Source: Dimorphilus gyrociliatus (taxonomy: Eukaryota; Annelida; Polychaeta; Dinophilidae). Taken from it: a stretch of DNA of 64,000 bases. The notes under the pieces are model-generated. The model saw nothing but the letters and a program-made list of their open reading frames with translations, was not told where the DNA came from and ran no database searches. This document shows, one piece after another, positions 37,271-47,839 of this stretch. Location of the stretch: the NCBI GenBank assembly GCA_904063045.1, contig CAJFCJ010000005.1, forward strand, positions 775,167 to 839,166, given 5' to 3'. The translations under genes were made by a program, and so were the position numbers. The stretch's first letter is position 1. Each line of letters opens with the position of its first letter.

Positions 37271-37576
37271 TCAACGGGGAAAGTAGGTCAACACGTTTGA
37301 AACATTTCCACCTGCCGTCTCTTGGCCATAAAGCGCCGATGACGTCATGTGTGATGTAACGAACGCGTTCGCTATCCCATGAGCATAGGCCGACAAAAAA
37401 ATTTCTTTCAAAATGTTTGTAAAGACCTTTTTCTTCACATCGTAAACAAATTCCAGTTCAATTTCCGGCAAAATACAGAACGATTCGTTTGTCAAGCGGC
37501 GCACTTCAAAGACTTTTAATGGCGCGTGAAGGCTTTGAGTTTTGACTTTTTCAACGTCTAACAACGGTTGCTGTTA
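37271..37576 (-). other. unassigned open frame in a CpG-richer patch
   Basis: An open minus-strand frame of about 100 codons without an ATG at its 5' end. It opens after an ATAACAG acceptor-like site and contains segments of protein-like composition (APLKVFEVRRLTNESF, LPEIELEFVYDVKKK). No family is recognised. The stretch is richer in CpG than its surroundings and contains a perfect CRE (37340-37347) and a CTTTATGGC site that resembles a Cdx/Hox site. It is either an exon of an unrecognised gene or a regulatory element 1.7 kb upstream of Cdx. Confidence 0.25.
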
Positions 37577-38614
37577 TAGTTATTCTCGTAGGTCAAAGGT
37601 CATTTGATTAAAAATGTTCGATCCTTTCATATAATTTTATATTAATCAATAATTGGCAAACTTTAACGAAATGGCGTGAACTATGACTAGTCGAGTTGTC
37701 ATTTAGATAAATTCGGCTTATCGAATTAGCTTGATAATTAATTAATGTTATAGATAACAGTGTATATACAAGAAACATTCTAACCTTATACTATACACGA
37801 GTGTGGTGATATAACAAAGAATATCTGACATTTATTGAATAAACATTGAAAGCTTTTTATGTATAATTTTACGAATAGAAACTTTCTTTCATATAATTAT
37901 TGCGCAACTGTTAAGATCCGACATATTTATTCGTATATATTTATTCAATATTTATTAAAAAGTCATATATCTTTATGAACGTATGGAACAAGTAGTGCAC
38001 ATAACAATCAATAAACTTCATAATAAAATAAAAAGTATGAATAACATTTAAGAACTACAGAATAAATCGCCATTTTGAAGCAGATCTTATGAAAAAATAA
38101 TACAGAACGATTCAATTGTCAATTTTCTATAGATTAAAGTTCGTTTACTTTGTTAAATTCATTATCTTTCACTTTTTTTGTTATCAAATTAAGCTCAATA
38201 AGAAATCCGTTAAATCTTTGCAGTTGTTCTTTCAAATATTCAAGCAACAATCCATTAAAAGCGTATAGTATGGCAACTATTTCTCTTTCTCACCTTCCTA
38301 TTATAAGCTATCCCTTCTAAAAGGTTTATGAGATAATACATCGACAAGATTTAATCAATGATAAAGCGAAAGAGGAATAAAAAGTAAAACACAAGTAAAT
38401 GTGTTTGAACAGATTCTTTATTCTTTATTAAAACGGCCTAAATTTTTACCAGTTTTTCTACCTTTTATTGAACAAATACTAAAAGCTCAGTTGTTTCGTT
38501 TATTCCTCTCTTTTTTTTCGCGAAAATGTCATATTTATTATAAGCATTTTAACATGATAACTTTTAGCCTATAAATACAAGCAATGTTGATATGAAATTA
38601 TTTTGTTTGTCTAT

Positions 38615-38760
38615 CTCTCTCTCTCTCTCTCTTTCTCGCTATGTTCCTGTCTCTTTATATATATATATATATATATATATCATTCTTCATCTTTATTTTC
38701 TCTATCTTTTCTTATTTTCTCTTCCTACCTTTATCTCTCTCTCTCTCTCTCTCTCTTTCT
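38615..38760. repeat. (CT)n and (TA)n arrays upstream of Cdx
   Basis: CT array, then a TA array (about 38656-38680), then a second CT array (about 38731-38757), roughly 600 bp before the Cdx start. Confidence 0.9.
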
Positions 38761-39231
38761 CTTTCAGATATATACAAATTTAATCTCGTATTATCACTTG
38801 AACTACATTTTTCTATTTTATGAATTTTTCGTGTACCTGGATAAGGTTCTCTGCGGAGATTTATCCACTGGCATTTTTGAGCGTTTCTCTCCTAATTGAA
38901 ATTAAATGGCTGAACGAAAAAATAATCCTGTTAACTGTAGCCGGAAAAATGACGAATAAACCTAGCACTGAAACTTATATATTCGCCAAAATCGTCCATA
39001 AAACAATATACTAATCATTCTCAAAGAATTTACAATGAAATAGAACATTTCTATTGTGCATTTATAGCGCCTTAATTGGGCCATATTTAGGTCATAAAGA
39101 AATCGCTCATGTAATATCTATTATCTGCATATACATCCACCATTTTGATTATGTCGACTGAGAGACATATATAATTCATCATAAATTTCTAAATTTGCAG
39201 CCGAATCAAGTAAGCCTACAAATCGACGCTG

Positions 39232-39253
39232 ATTGGTCGATGTGGGCGGAGCC
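39232..39253 (+). promoter_or_regulatory. Cdx proximal promoter elements
   Basis: An inverted CCAAT box (GATTGG) is followed within ten bases by GGGCGGAGCC, a GC box of the SP1/KLF type, about 70-90 bp before the Cdx ATG. The surrounding 39220-39310 is GC-rich against an AT-rich background. No TATA box is seen nearby. Confidence 0.5.
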
Positions 39254-39321
39254 TGGCGGCCGAATCAACATCGAGAAGCAATGCGCTGAGTCTGGCATTC
39301 GGTCATGTATTTTGCCGTAAA

Positions 39322-42300
39322 ATGGTTTCAGTTATAGATATGTATCAAACGCGACCAACATTCTGTTCATCTGCACCTTCTGCGCAATCCTACGCGCCAA
39401 CTTATACAACAGCGCAATATCATGGATCCGACTACTATCCAGCGGAAGCGCAATGGCCTACTCAACCTCCTGAAACCATAAGTCCCGAATGGAATTCTCC
39501 GTATTTGCCGTATTCCCAGTATAGACAGGATTGCCACCTTCAGACCCCCCTTCCGGTAGATGTTCCTCAGCAGAACTTTATTCCTCACGAAGATGTAAGA
39601 ATAAAACAAGAAACATCTGGACAAAATCAGCAAGCCTATCAATGGATTAAGAAGCAAACTTATCCTCAGGCTCCACAGCAAGGTCAGTTCTCTAATTTGC
39701 ATATTTTAGAGTCTTGGGTTTTTTTACGACCGCATTCTAGGTGTTGGCAGGCGCACAAAGCGTCTATTGATCTGGCCCCGAAAATATTTGACCTAAGTCA
39801 TAAAAACGGCGGCCATATCTGTGGTTTATGAATATTGATGAGAGTTATGGAGATGTTCTTGTCCACGGGTTAAGGGTTAAAAAATGGTTTGTGTTGACAA
39901 AACAACTCTCCGAGGGACACTTATTTTAAAAAGATGACATTGAAAAAGGCGGTAATGGGCGTAAAATAGGCGGTAGTGTACTTGAAACGCGGCTAATTTG
40001 CATAATAGCCTTGTTTTCTTTTTACATCAATGCTCGTTAAAGTTCCGGTGATTTTATGTAGAGTTAGAAAAAAACGAGAACCTTGTAAAATAATGATAGA
40101 TTTGAATGGCGATCAAACAAGATGAAAGCCTCTCTGAGAGAAAGAAACGACTTTATGAGGTTGATTCTACTGCTCCTCTAACAGTAGATCCCTTTCTTGC
40201 CTTTTTAACAAAAGTAGAATATATGATAAATGGTCCGAATAGCCGCCTTCTGTATGGACCAAAGCTTGGGTGGGAGAGAAAAGGGACGCTTTCACCGATT
40301 TTCCTTCTCCTTTAAAGAATTTCGTCTGATGAATATTAAAATAATTAAACATAAAGCGTGAACATTATATATGTTAAGTTTCAAAGAAAAGATCAAAGCC
40401 TAAAAGGAAACCGATCTAATTAATCGCATCGCGAGTCAAAATATCAAAGCTACTTACTAATTGCCTTCAGTAGGTGCCGTAAACCTTTGGAGATCACGCG
40501 TTTATCTCGGTTGGACATGTTTTAAATACCTCAATTCTTTTTTCCAACTGTTGTTCTACCCTTTTCCGGTTGATTTAATAATAACAATAAAACACATGCA
40601 GACGTGCACAAAAACACAAAATTAAAGAAAATTGAATTAGGTATTACTGTTCATAGGGCCAATAAAATGAAACAAGGTCAATATACAATTAATTCAGCCC
40701 TTCTTCTTAAAATGATTTTTAACGGGTAAAATTTTTATTGCTACGCAATATACTAATTAGTTAAACAATCATATAAAACGTATTGAAAATTTATACTTCC
40801 ATTATTATTTTATGACAATTGAAAAGATGCACAACATAACTTTTTAATAGTTGAAAAAAAATTATTTTTCCTACATGACCTACTTTTTATTATCGTTGTT
40901 GTTGTGTTTTTTTTTCTCTTTTTTCACTACTTGGTAGTTATTTCGTAGAAAAAAAAATAGGATAGAAGTGGGAATATACAAAAGAAAGAAAGGTTTACAA
41001 TGTTTTACCAATGTGTTAAAAACTTTTACTTTATCAATGGTAGAAAAGTTTGTTGTTGGACAAAGTATCATCTAACACGATCTGTGCATGTTAGGGAGAT
41101 TTGTCTTGTTCAACAATAGATTCCCTACCTAAGTATATTCATTTGACACTAAATTGAACAAAATACTCTTTTGGAAATAGAGAAGGAGAGAGCGAGAGAG
41201 ACAGAGAGAGAGAGAGAGAAAGACGAGCTTTCTAAAGTGTGACATATTTAAGAGATAGAAGGAATAGATAGATTTGTTAACTTTTTGGTTTTTAGCTCAA
41301 AATGCAAATAGGAGAGGGTTTTCGCCTTTACACTTAGTTTTCTCCACCAATTCGCCATTTTGACAGTCAATATTGATCTAATTACCTAATCTAGTCAGCT
41401 GATGACGTCAGAACTTTGTACTAGAAGGACCGACACACCTATTTGTCGGATTAGGACCTGATAAAACCGAGATAAGCCATACTAGAACAATTTTTGAAGC
41501 GTGGTCCGCCATTTTAAACTATTCAAATAAATTTTAAATTCATGTCTTTGAAGAAAAAAAGTATAGCCGAAAGTTGACCATTGAAATGTAAATTAGGCGG
41601 CGAACTAAACATATTCCTATCCACCTTGTCGGTGTTTTCATTTAAGCGATTTTAAATGGATTTTAATTCGATTGTAGATCGCGTTAATTTTGGGGTTGCT
41701 ACCCTTCATATTAATCATTTTAATTAATTAGCCTTGTCTGCCCTTTTACAATCAGATAGGATTTTTCAGGTTATTTTTACTGTTTTGTCCATTTATTTAA
41801 GCGTTTGATCTTTTATCTTTCAAATTGAGTGTAGAGAAGAGAACGTCTCCCCTTCATATGAATTGTATAGTAAAAAGTCGAACCGTTATCTAGATTTTTA
41901 CATTTTAGTCGTTATTCCTGTAACTAATTGTAGGGCGGGCGTCCTTTTACTCGTTATAGATAAATAGATCGACAGCCGCCCCATGTTTTCCCTTTTTCTT
42001 AGTGGGCGTGACCGGCTAGTGGACGAGAGTTTTGGGGGTTAGGATAACGAGATTTGAATCGTTTGGGGAGTTGTCTGATTTTCTTCGCTCTCTTCATTTA
42101 GATTCGGCGACAAAATAAAATACTGTCAATTCATTGTAGCTAATCCCACTCGAATGGAGTAATAGACGAATTTTGGAAAATTTCCATTTTTCACCATAAT
42201 AACAACAACAGACAAAGAAAAAGGAATAATCTCACTTGACATTTGAACATGTAAAAGCTTTTATAACAATTCAAAGACATCTTACCTTATTTGCATAAAT

Positions 42301-43347
42301 AATTTCTAGGACACGAAATGAAAAAGTAGCAAGATCGAATTTAAAACTATACATATATTGGGTAGAAATCGATTTGAAAGTAAATGAATAATAGAATACG
42401 GCAGCATTGTATGTGGGTGTTTCACGGTTTTAGCTGCCCTACATATTTTATATGAGCTTTTTATTCGATTTTTACGACTTATAATATTATAAGCTACAAA
42501 TTCTTATATCGTATAGCTGTAAGGTAAATTACAGTTTTACTTAACGTTTTCTATTACCATTTAATTGACTTGCACAGAATTTATAAATTTTCCTAATTTA
42601 TAACCATTTTCCAATTTAATGATAGAAATATAGTGAATATATACACAGCGTATATTATATGCTTATTTATATAGGGGTAGATAATTATTATTACTAGCTG
42701 TATTAATATTATAGTTTTATAGGAGGGTAGAAAGAGGGGCATATAAACTAGACAGTCGAGTATCGTAGTAGTCTCTAAATGGATAAATATAGATAATAGA
42801 TATAGAGTATAAAGGATGAATGCAATACAATACTACAACATATATTTTCAATACCAATCAACTATATGTTCCGCGAAAGGCGGATATCGCCAAAACATGT
42901 CCGCCAAATGTCTCACCACAAACATTCTTTGTTGACCGATCCATTCTCGGCTGATATAGCCTAGTTTTACAACCAACTAGATGTCTTGGAAGAACTGTAT
43001 AGACTCTATATTTTACTTAATTTTATTTATTAAATAATGAAAATAATTCAACTGTTCTCATCCTTTCTGCAGGAAAAACAAGAACAAAAGACAAATATCG
43101 TGTAGTCTACAGTGATCATCAGCGCCTCGAATTGGAGAAGGAATTCCATTACAGTCGCTACATTACCATCCGCCGAAAATCGGAATTAGCCCGAGAATTA
43201 AATCTCTCCGAACGCCAAGTCAAAATTTGGTTCCAAAACCGACGCGCTAAGGAGCGCAAGCAGAACAAGAAAAGAGAAGAGGGCTTGAAGAGCGGTCCAA
43301 AATTACCTCCCACCGCCTCACACTTACCGCCACCGCCCACTCATTAA
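39322..43347 (+). CDS. cdx: caudal/Cdx-type homeobox transcription factor
   Basis: Two exons, 39322-39682 and 43073-43347, joined by CAAG|GTCAGT and tttctgcag|GAAAA (phase 1), encode 211 residues. The homeodomain starts near residue 126. [35 protein letters not shown] and [17 protein letters not shown] are diagnostic of the caudal class, and the homeobox is uninterrupted. Just before it, AYQWIKKQ carries the tryptophan of the hexapeptide that contacts PBC/Extradenticle partners, with Ile where Met is usual. The N-terminal half is rich in Tyr, Pro, Gln and Ser, and IKQETSG is a SUMO-type consensus. After the homeodomain only about 30 residues remain, ending in a proline run. Caudal factors pattern the posterior body and gut of bilaterians. 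A second in-frame Met at residue 7 could also serve as start. The 3.4-kb intron holds one copy of a 17-bp CRE-containing repeat. Confidence 0.97.
41402..41418. promoter_or_regulatory. 17-bp CRE-containing repeat, copy 1 (Cdx intron)
   Basis: ATGACGTCAGAACTTTG, identical to 44699-44715. It contains the CRE palindrome TGACGTCA and sits in a moderately CpG-rich part of Cdx intron 1. Confidence 0.55.
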
Positions 43348-43561
43348 CAATCACTAGGTGCTGACGATTTTTCGTTTGTTTTTTTACTGCCTACATGAGT
43401 ATCCGTTTAAAAAATTTAACATGTACATACAGTATATATGATCACTTCGCTTTCAATCATTTTTCTTCTATCTCTATCTCTCTCTGTCTCTTTTTTTCTT
43501 TTCCCCATAAAATTTTATAATATATACAAAAAATCAAAGAAATCCGTTAAAAAAAATGTAC

Positions 43562-43567
43562 AATAAA
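43562..43567 (+). terminator. poly(A) signal of Cdx
   Basis: AATAAA 215 nt after the stop codon, followed by T-rich sequence. Confidence 0.6.
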
Positions 43568-43654
43568 GTCATATATACTGTATTTTCATGTGTAGGAAGA
43601 AAGTATTATTTGTATATTCATATACATATCTAAATGATATAAGTATGTATAAGA

Positions 43655-43655
<1 letters not shown>

Positions 43656-43713
<58 letters not shown>
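43656..43713. repeat. (TA)n array, about 28 units
   Basis: The longest uninterrupted TA run in the window. It is self-complementary and likely to be length-variable. Confidence 0.95.
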
Positions 43714-43715
<2 letters not shown>

Positions 43716-44112
43716 GAATGCAAATAATAACAGTCATATCTTTTTTGTCGTCCGTGATTTCGGGGTAATTCGGTTTTGTTTTGTTCGTTCAAGGGAATTG
43801 TAAATACTACTTTTACTATTATTATTACAATTATAATTATTACTATTATATTATTAAAGAAAGAAATGGGCGGTGGGTGATTGTTTTTTTTTTTTTTTAT
43901 TTGCAGATTTTTTTCTTTATATTGTTTTTTTTTCTTTTTTTTTTCTCCAAGCCTAATTTTTTTTGTTACTCTTACGGTAATGTTTATAAATATATGCATG
44001 TTTGATGCTATGCCTTATCTTGCCGCATGTATAGGGAAAAAGTATGGAAATATACGAAAATAACATTACTCTTTTTTGATTATTTCTATCAATATATACA
44101 TATGTATACCCA

Positions 44113-44147
<35 letters not shown>

Positions 44148-44698
44148 TTTAATTTCTTAAAATGAATAGAAAATAAAAGAGATTGGTATATTCATTAATG
44201 AATTTCAAGTATGAACAAAAATAAGAGCTTTTAGGGAGTTAGAGGGAAGAAAATGGATTTATTTTATGAAAGGAAATTGTTTGATCGTTATTGAAATAAA
44301 GCAATTTAGACCTAATCAAACAATTTGCCAATGCTCATCACTTAACAAAAGATCCTTAAGAAATTAAGAGGATCATATATTTTCTCTTAAAAGTCTTTTT
44401 CTTTTCATTTCAATTTTACTGGTCTACACGACTAAAAAAAAAAACATGCGCCAACTTTTATTCATTTTTTATATCCTACATGACGTGCCAAAGAAAGGAA
44501 ATCATTTTAAATGCAATTTGAATAAGTTTATAAAATGTATTGTTACAGTTAAAATATATGCAAAATTAGATTAAACTTTTAGGAAAAATAAATAAAAATT
44601 AGCGGGGCCGAATGAAACAATCGATTTATCGAGTTGAAAATTTGGCGTAAAAGGCGAAACGCGCATTGCGCCACTTTAATCTGACCGACGGTCATAAA

Positions 44699-44715
44699 AT
44701 GACGTCAGAACTTTG
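44699..44715. promoter_or_regulatory. 17-bp CRE-containing repeat, copy 2 (downstream of Cdx)
   Basis: Identical to 41402-41418. It lies in a CpG-rich block (about 44640-44800) with TTTATGAC/CATAAAAT-type sites that resemble Cdx/Hox binding sites, 1.35 kb after the Cdx stop. Confidence 0.55.
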
Positions 44716-47191
44716 ATGTTGCCGGCGCCGGTAAACAGGCAGCCGGCTCTGAACGGCAATAAAAACTTGGCGCTGACTAGAAAACGGGCTGTCTGAGATA
44801 ATGAGGCAGTACTACTATTATTTATAGTGAATTATTTGCTTTTTTCCACAAATGTAATATAGACGATTGGTGCTATTTGGGCGAATGTAGAAATACTTTG
44901 ATTCAATAAAAAATTATATAATTCCCACGGTAATTCCTTTAATACGTCCATTTCGCTTGAAAAGCACTAAGCAACGAGAATAAAATCAACTTTTCTTTCC
45001 TTTATTTTCTGTAAAAGAAAAACAAAGGTGGCGACTTCTTTATGCTCCTTTTCACCGTTAGATGGCGCTGAGATTTTTTAAACTCCATCTACAGGGTTAT
45101 AATCCATTCATGATAGCATCTTAATAAAGTTACCCTCAACCTCCCTCTATCATTAATATCAAATTGTTACCAATAAAAAAAACCAGGCTAAAAAAATCGA
45201 CGAGAGATTTTTCTACTCGTGAAATATCTCTGTAAGCGGCTATCAACGATCTCAGCGCCTCCCAGTTTGCAAGGCCATTTTGTCAAAGATGGCAAAGAGA
45301 AAATCGTAATCGTTTCTTGTTTATCAAGCCGTGATTACCGACTACGCCTGGTTACTTTCCTTTTCCCGTGTACACCCCCACCTTTCAGTCACTTGTCTAT
45401 CGTGAAAGCGAATAATCTTCTTCGCATCTGATTTTTTCTCCCTAAAAAGCATATTCCATATGTTTGGACCATAATAAAGCCAAGGTCAAGGTAGTCGAGA
45501 TTCTATTACCTGTTACCTTCTCACCCGTTCTATCAATAAGTAGATAAGCAAGGAGAAAATATCAATTATAGCCGATATTATTTCCTTATATTGTATATAA
45601 TATATTCATATAATTCTTATTCCACTAAAAATAATCCCTTATTAAAACTTTCTTTTGTTTTTTATTATAGAATTGTTTAGAAAATTATATTATCCTCTCC
45701 TAAGTGCTAAACAAAAAGGAACTGTATATATAATACAAACACAATGACAATATGTATAGTAAAGATGGTTTATTGTTAAACTTTAAAGGAAAGAAATGGA
45801 AGAGCGTAACTTTAAACATATATGAAAGAGAGACAAAGTCTTAATAAGAAGAAGAAGAAAGAAGAAAGAATACTGTACAACTGTCAAAAAAGAATCGTTT
45901 CCAAATGAAATAGATCAACCGATTACGATTATAAATAAGTAGGTTAATAAATGAATAAGAATTTTTGAATTAATAACAGATAAGATAATATTGGACTAGA
46001 GAAAAATAACCTATCAACACCTCTAAAGAGTTTCAAGTATTAAAAGATATAAATATGTATCCTTACTAATTCTATAGACACTATTAGATTACACGAACAA
46101 TTGTAGAAACTCTTCTTAAATCTGTATACTGAATCTCGTCTGTCAAATGACATCAGGAAGTAAGTAGCGTCTCTCATTTCTAAACTTTACCAATTAAGAT
46201 ATATAACAAAATGTCATTAAATTGTAAGTTATAAAATGCTAATAATAGGAAAAGAAGAAGTCTATGTTATTTAACCAGAGAAGAGAGAGACAGATAACGA
46301 CTTTTTCAAGTGCAAGCCTCCCTCGAATGATTAGAAAAATTCTAGTGAGAATTTAAAATATAAAAGGTAAGAGGCGAGAGTTTTGTAATATAGTATTACT
46401 GGTACTGCGGCGCCATCTAAAATGTTAATTTCAGATTTTATCCACTGATACTTAAAAATTCGATTCGATCGAGAGAACTAGCCCAATATTTTTGCGAGTA
46501 TACTTCAGATGGAGTTACTATCGTTATAAAAAATTTAGTTCCAAAAAAAATAAATAAATTAATAAACAAACGACAACTTTAGACGGTGTTTAGGTCTCTT
46601 TTATTGTTTGGGAATCATATTTAGATAAAACGTGTAGAGATTTTAGAAAGTGTAAGGAGAAATTGATTAATTTAGTGTGGAAGTTTTTTCAAAATGAAAA
46701 TTTCTGACGTAATCGGTGGTTATTGAAGGAGGAAGGAGAAATAGGATTCAATGTTAGGACTATTAGTAAAGCATTTTGAAGAAATATGAAAATTTCGTCA
46801 ATTGAAAAGTTGAATAATAGAAAGAAATTTAATTAAAGTTTCATAATTCTTCATAATTATTTACCGTTTACGAATATTTTCATCTCTATCTTTCCAAGTT
46901 TCATGACTTTGCGATTAACGCCATCTATTAACAGTCATTTTTAAAGCGACATCTAGTGTGTGTCACTAATATGTTTCAAAGTCGGATTTTTCTAACCTAT
47001 TACACGATTAAAAATCGAGAAAGAATAAGAAATATATAGATATATATAGTTTGTACAATTTTTGAAAATTTTATCTGTTGTTAAGTTGAAAATGCTTAGT
47101 TGAAAAATAAAACTCATTCTACTTGGCTATATCTTTGTTATATAAATATGAAAATAATGTAAAAAATTAGTTTTTACGCTCGAAAAGAAAA

Positions 47192-47233
47192 TAAAATGGT
47201 TAAAAATATTATTAAATATTATTAACCATTTTA
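47192..47233. repeat. perfect 12-bp inverted repeat
   Basis: TAAAATGGTTAA (47192-47203) and TTAACCATTTTA (47222-47233) around an 18-nt AT-only spacer, 600 bp upstream of CBP. Significance unknown. Confidence 0.6.
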
Positions 47234-47408
47234 AAAAGTAAAATTTTATGACCAAAAACCAGTTTAAAATAGACTTTTGTATTTCCCGCAAAATTTCTAC
47301 TACGTACGTATCCCATGATATGAAGCCTAATTAAAAGTCGGTTTTTCTCGGCAAAGGTTATTCCGAAAATGCGACCAATCAAAATTGTTGATTTTCAGTC
47401 GTCACAGG

Positions 47409-47475
47409 TCACGTGACGTGAACTTCCCTGCTCGGCTATTTCCGTCACTCGTCACACTCTTTCGCAGTCGCCATA
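47409..47475 (+). promoter_or_regulatory. CBP promoter region
   Basis: A GTCACGTGAC palindrome (E-box of the USF/TFE type) at 47409-47418 and a CGCCATATTGGC element near 47468-47480 lie in a CpG-richer block. A polypyrimidine-AG acceptor-like site (TTTTTTTTGGCAG, ending 47806) lies 33 bp before the start codon, so the 5' UTR may be spliced. The start itself reads AAAATGGCGGAC, a YY1-like context. Confidence 0.45.
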
Positions 47476-47839
47476 TTGGCAGAACGGCTCGGAAAAAGGT
47501 GATTTTTGGCTGCAAAATTCACCATCAACCTGGCAACTTATCTGCAATTTTTTGATGTTCAATTACAAAGTTAACCTCGAAGAATAATATAAGGCTGGGA
47601 TTACCTGGATTAACCGCAGATTAACGAAGCGATTAGCTGTCGAAATTCGACTATATTTCGATATCTGAAAATTGCGAAAAATTCAAAGACGTCCTAAAAA
47701 TGTTCAGAAATCGATAATCGGTTATCGAATGGTACATGACAAGTTTAAAAAGCGATTTGGGAAATTTGGTTGATAAGGAATTACGTTTTGGACGTTTTTT
47801 TTGGCAGGTTTTATTGAGCCTTATATATTCTATTAGAAA

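Larger units (their letters stand above)
30664..39231. other. gene-free stretch between GAREM-like and Cdx genes
   Basis: No convincing gene. It holds the GAREM-like poly(A) signal, an exon-like segment at 31643-31690 (ATG, 16 open codons, then GAG|GTAAAA), an imperfect hairpin at 32520-32571, TA arrays at 33278-33355 and 33661-33682, CT arrays near 34200-34260, 35470-35495 and 38615-38760, CRE palindromes at 35788 and 37340, and a minus-strand ORF in a CpG-richer patch near 37.3-37.6 kb. Confidence 0.5.
43600..47400. other. gene-free stretch between Cdx and CBP
   Basis: No coding exon recognised. It contains TA arrays (43656-43713 and about 44115-44146), a T-rich stretch near 43880-43970, a CpG-richer block at about 44640-44800 that carries copy 2 of the 17-bp repeat, AGATGGCGCT-type motifs at 45060, 46409 and 46918, and an inverted repeat at 47192-47233. 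Confidence 0.6.

Noticed and set aside
39367-39702. 111-codon minus-strand ORF opposite Cdx exon 1.
   Set aside because: It is an antisense shadow of the Cdx coding exon with no independent protein-like features.
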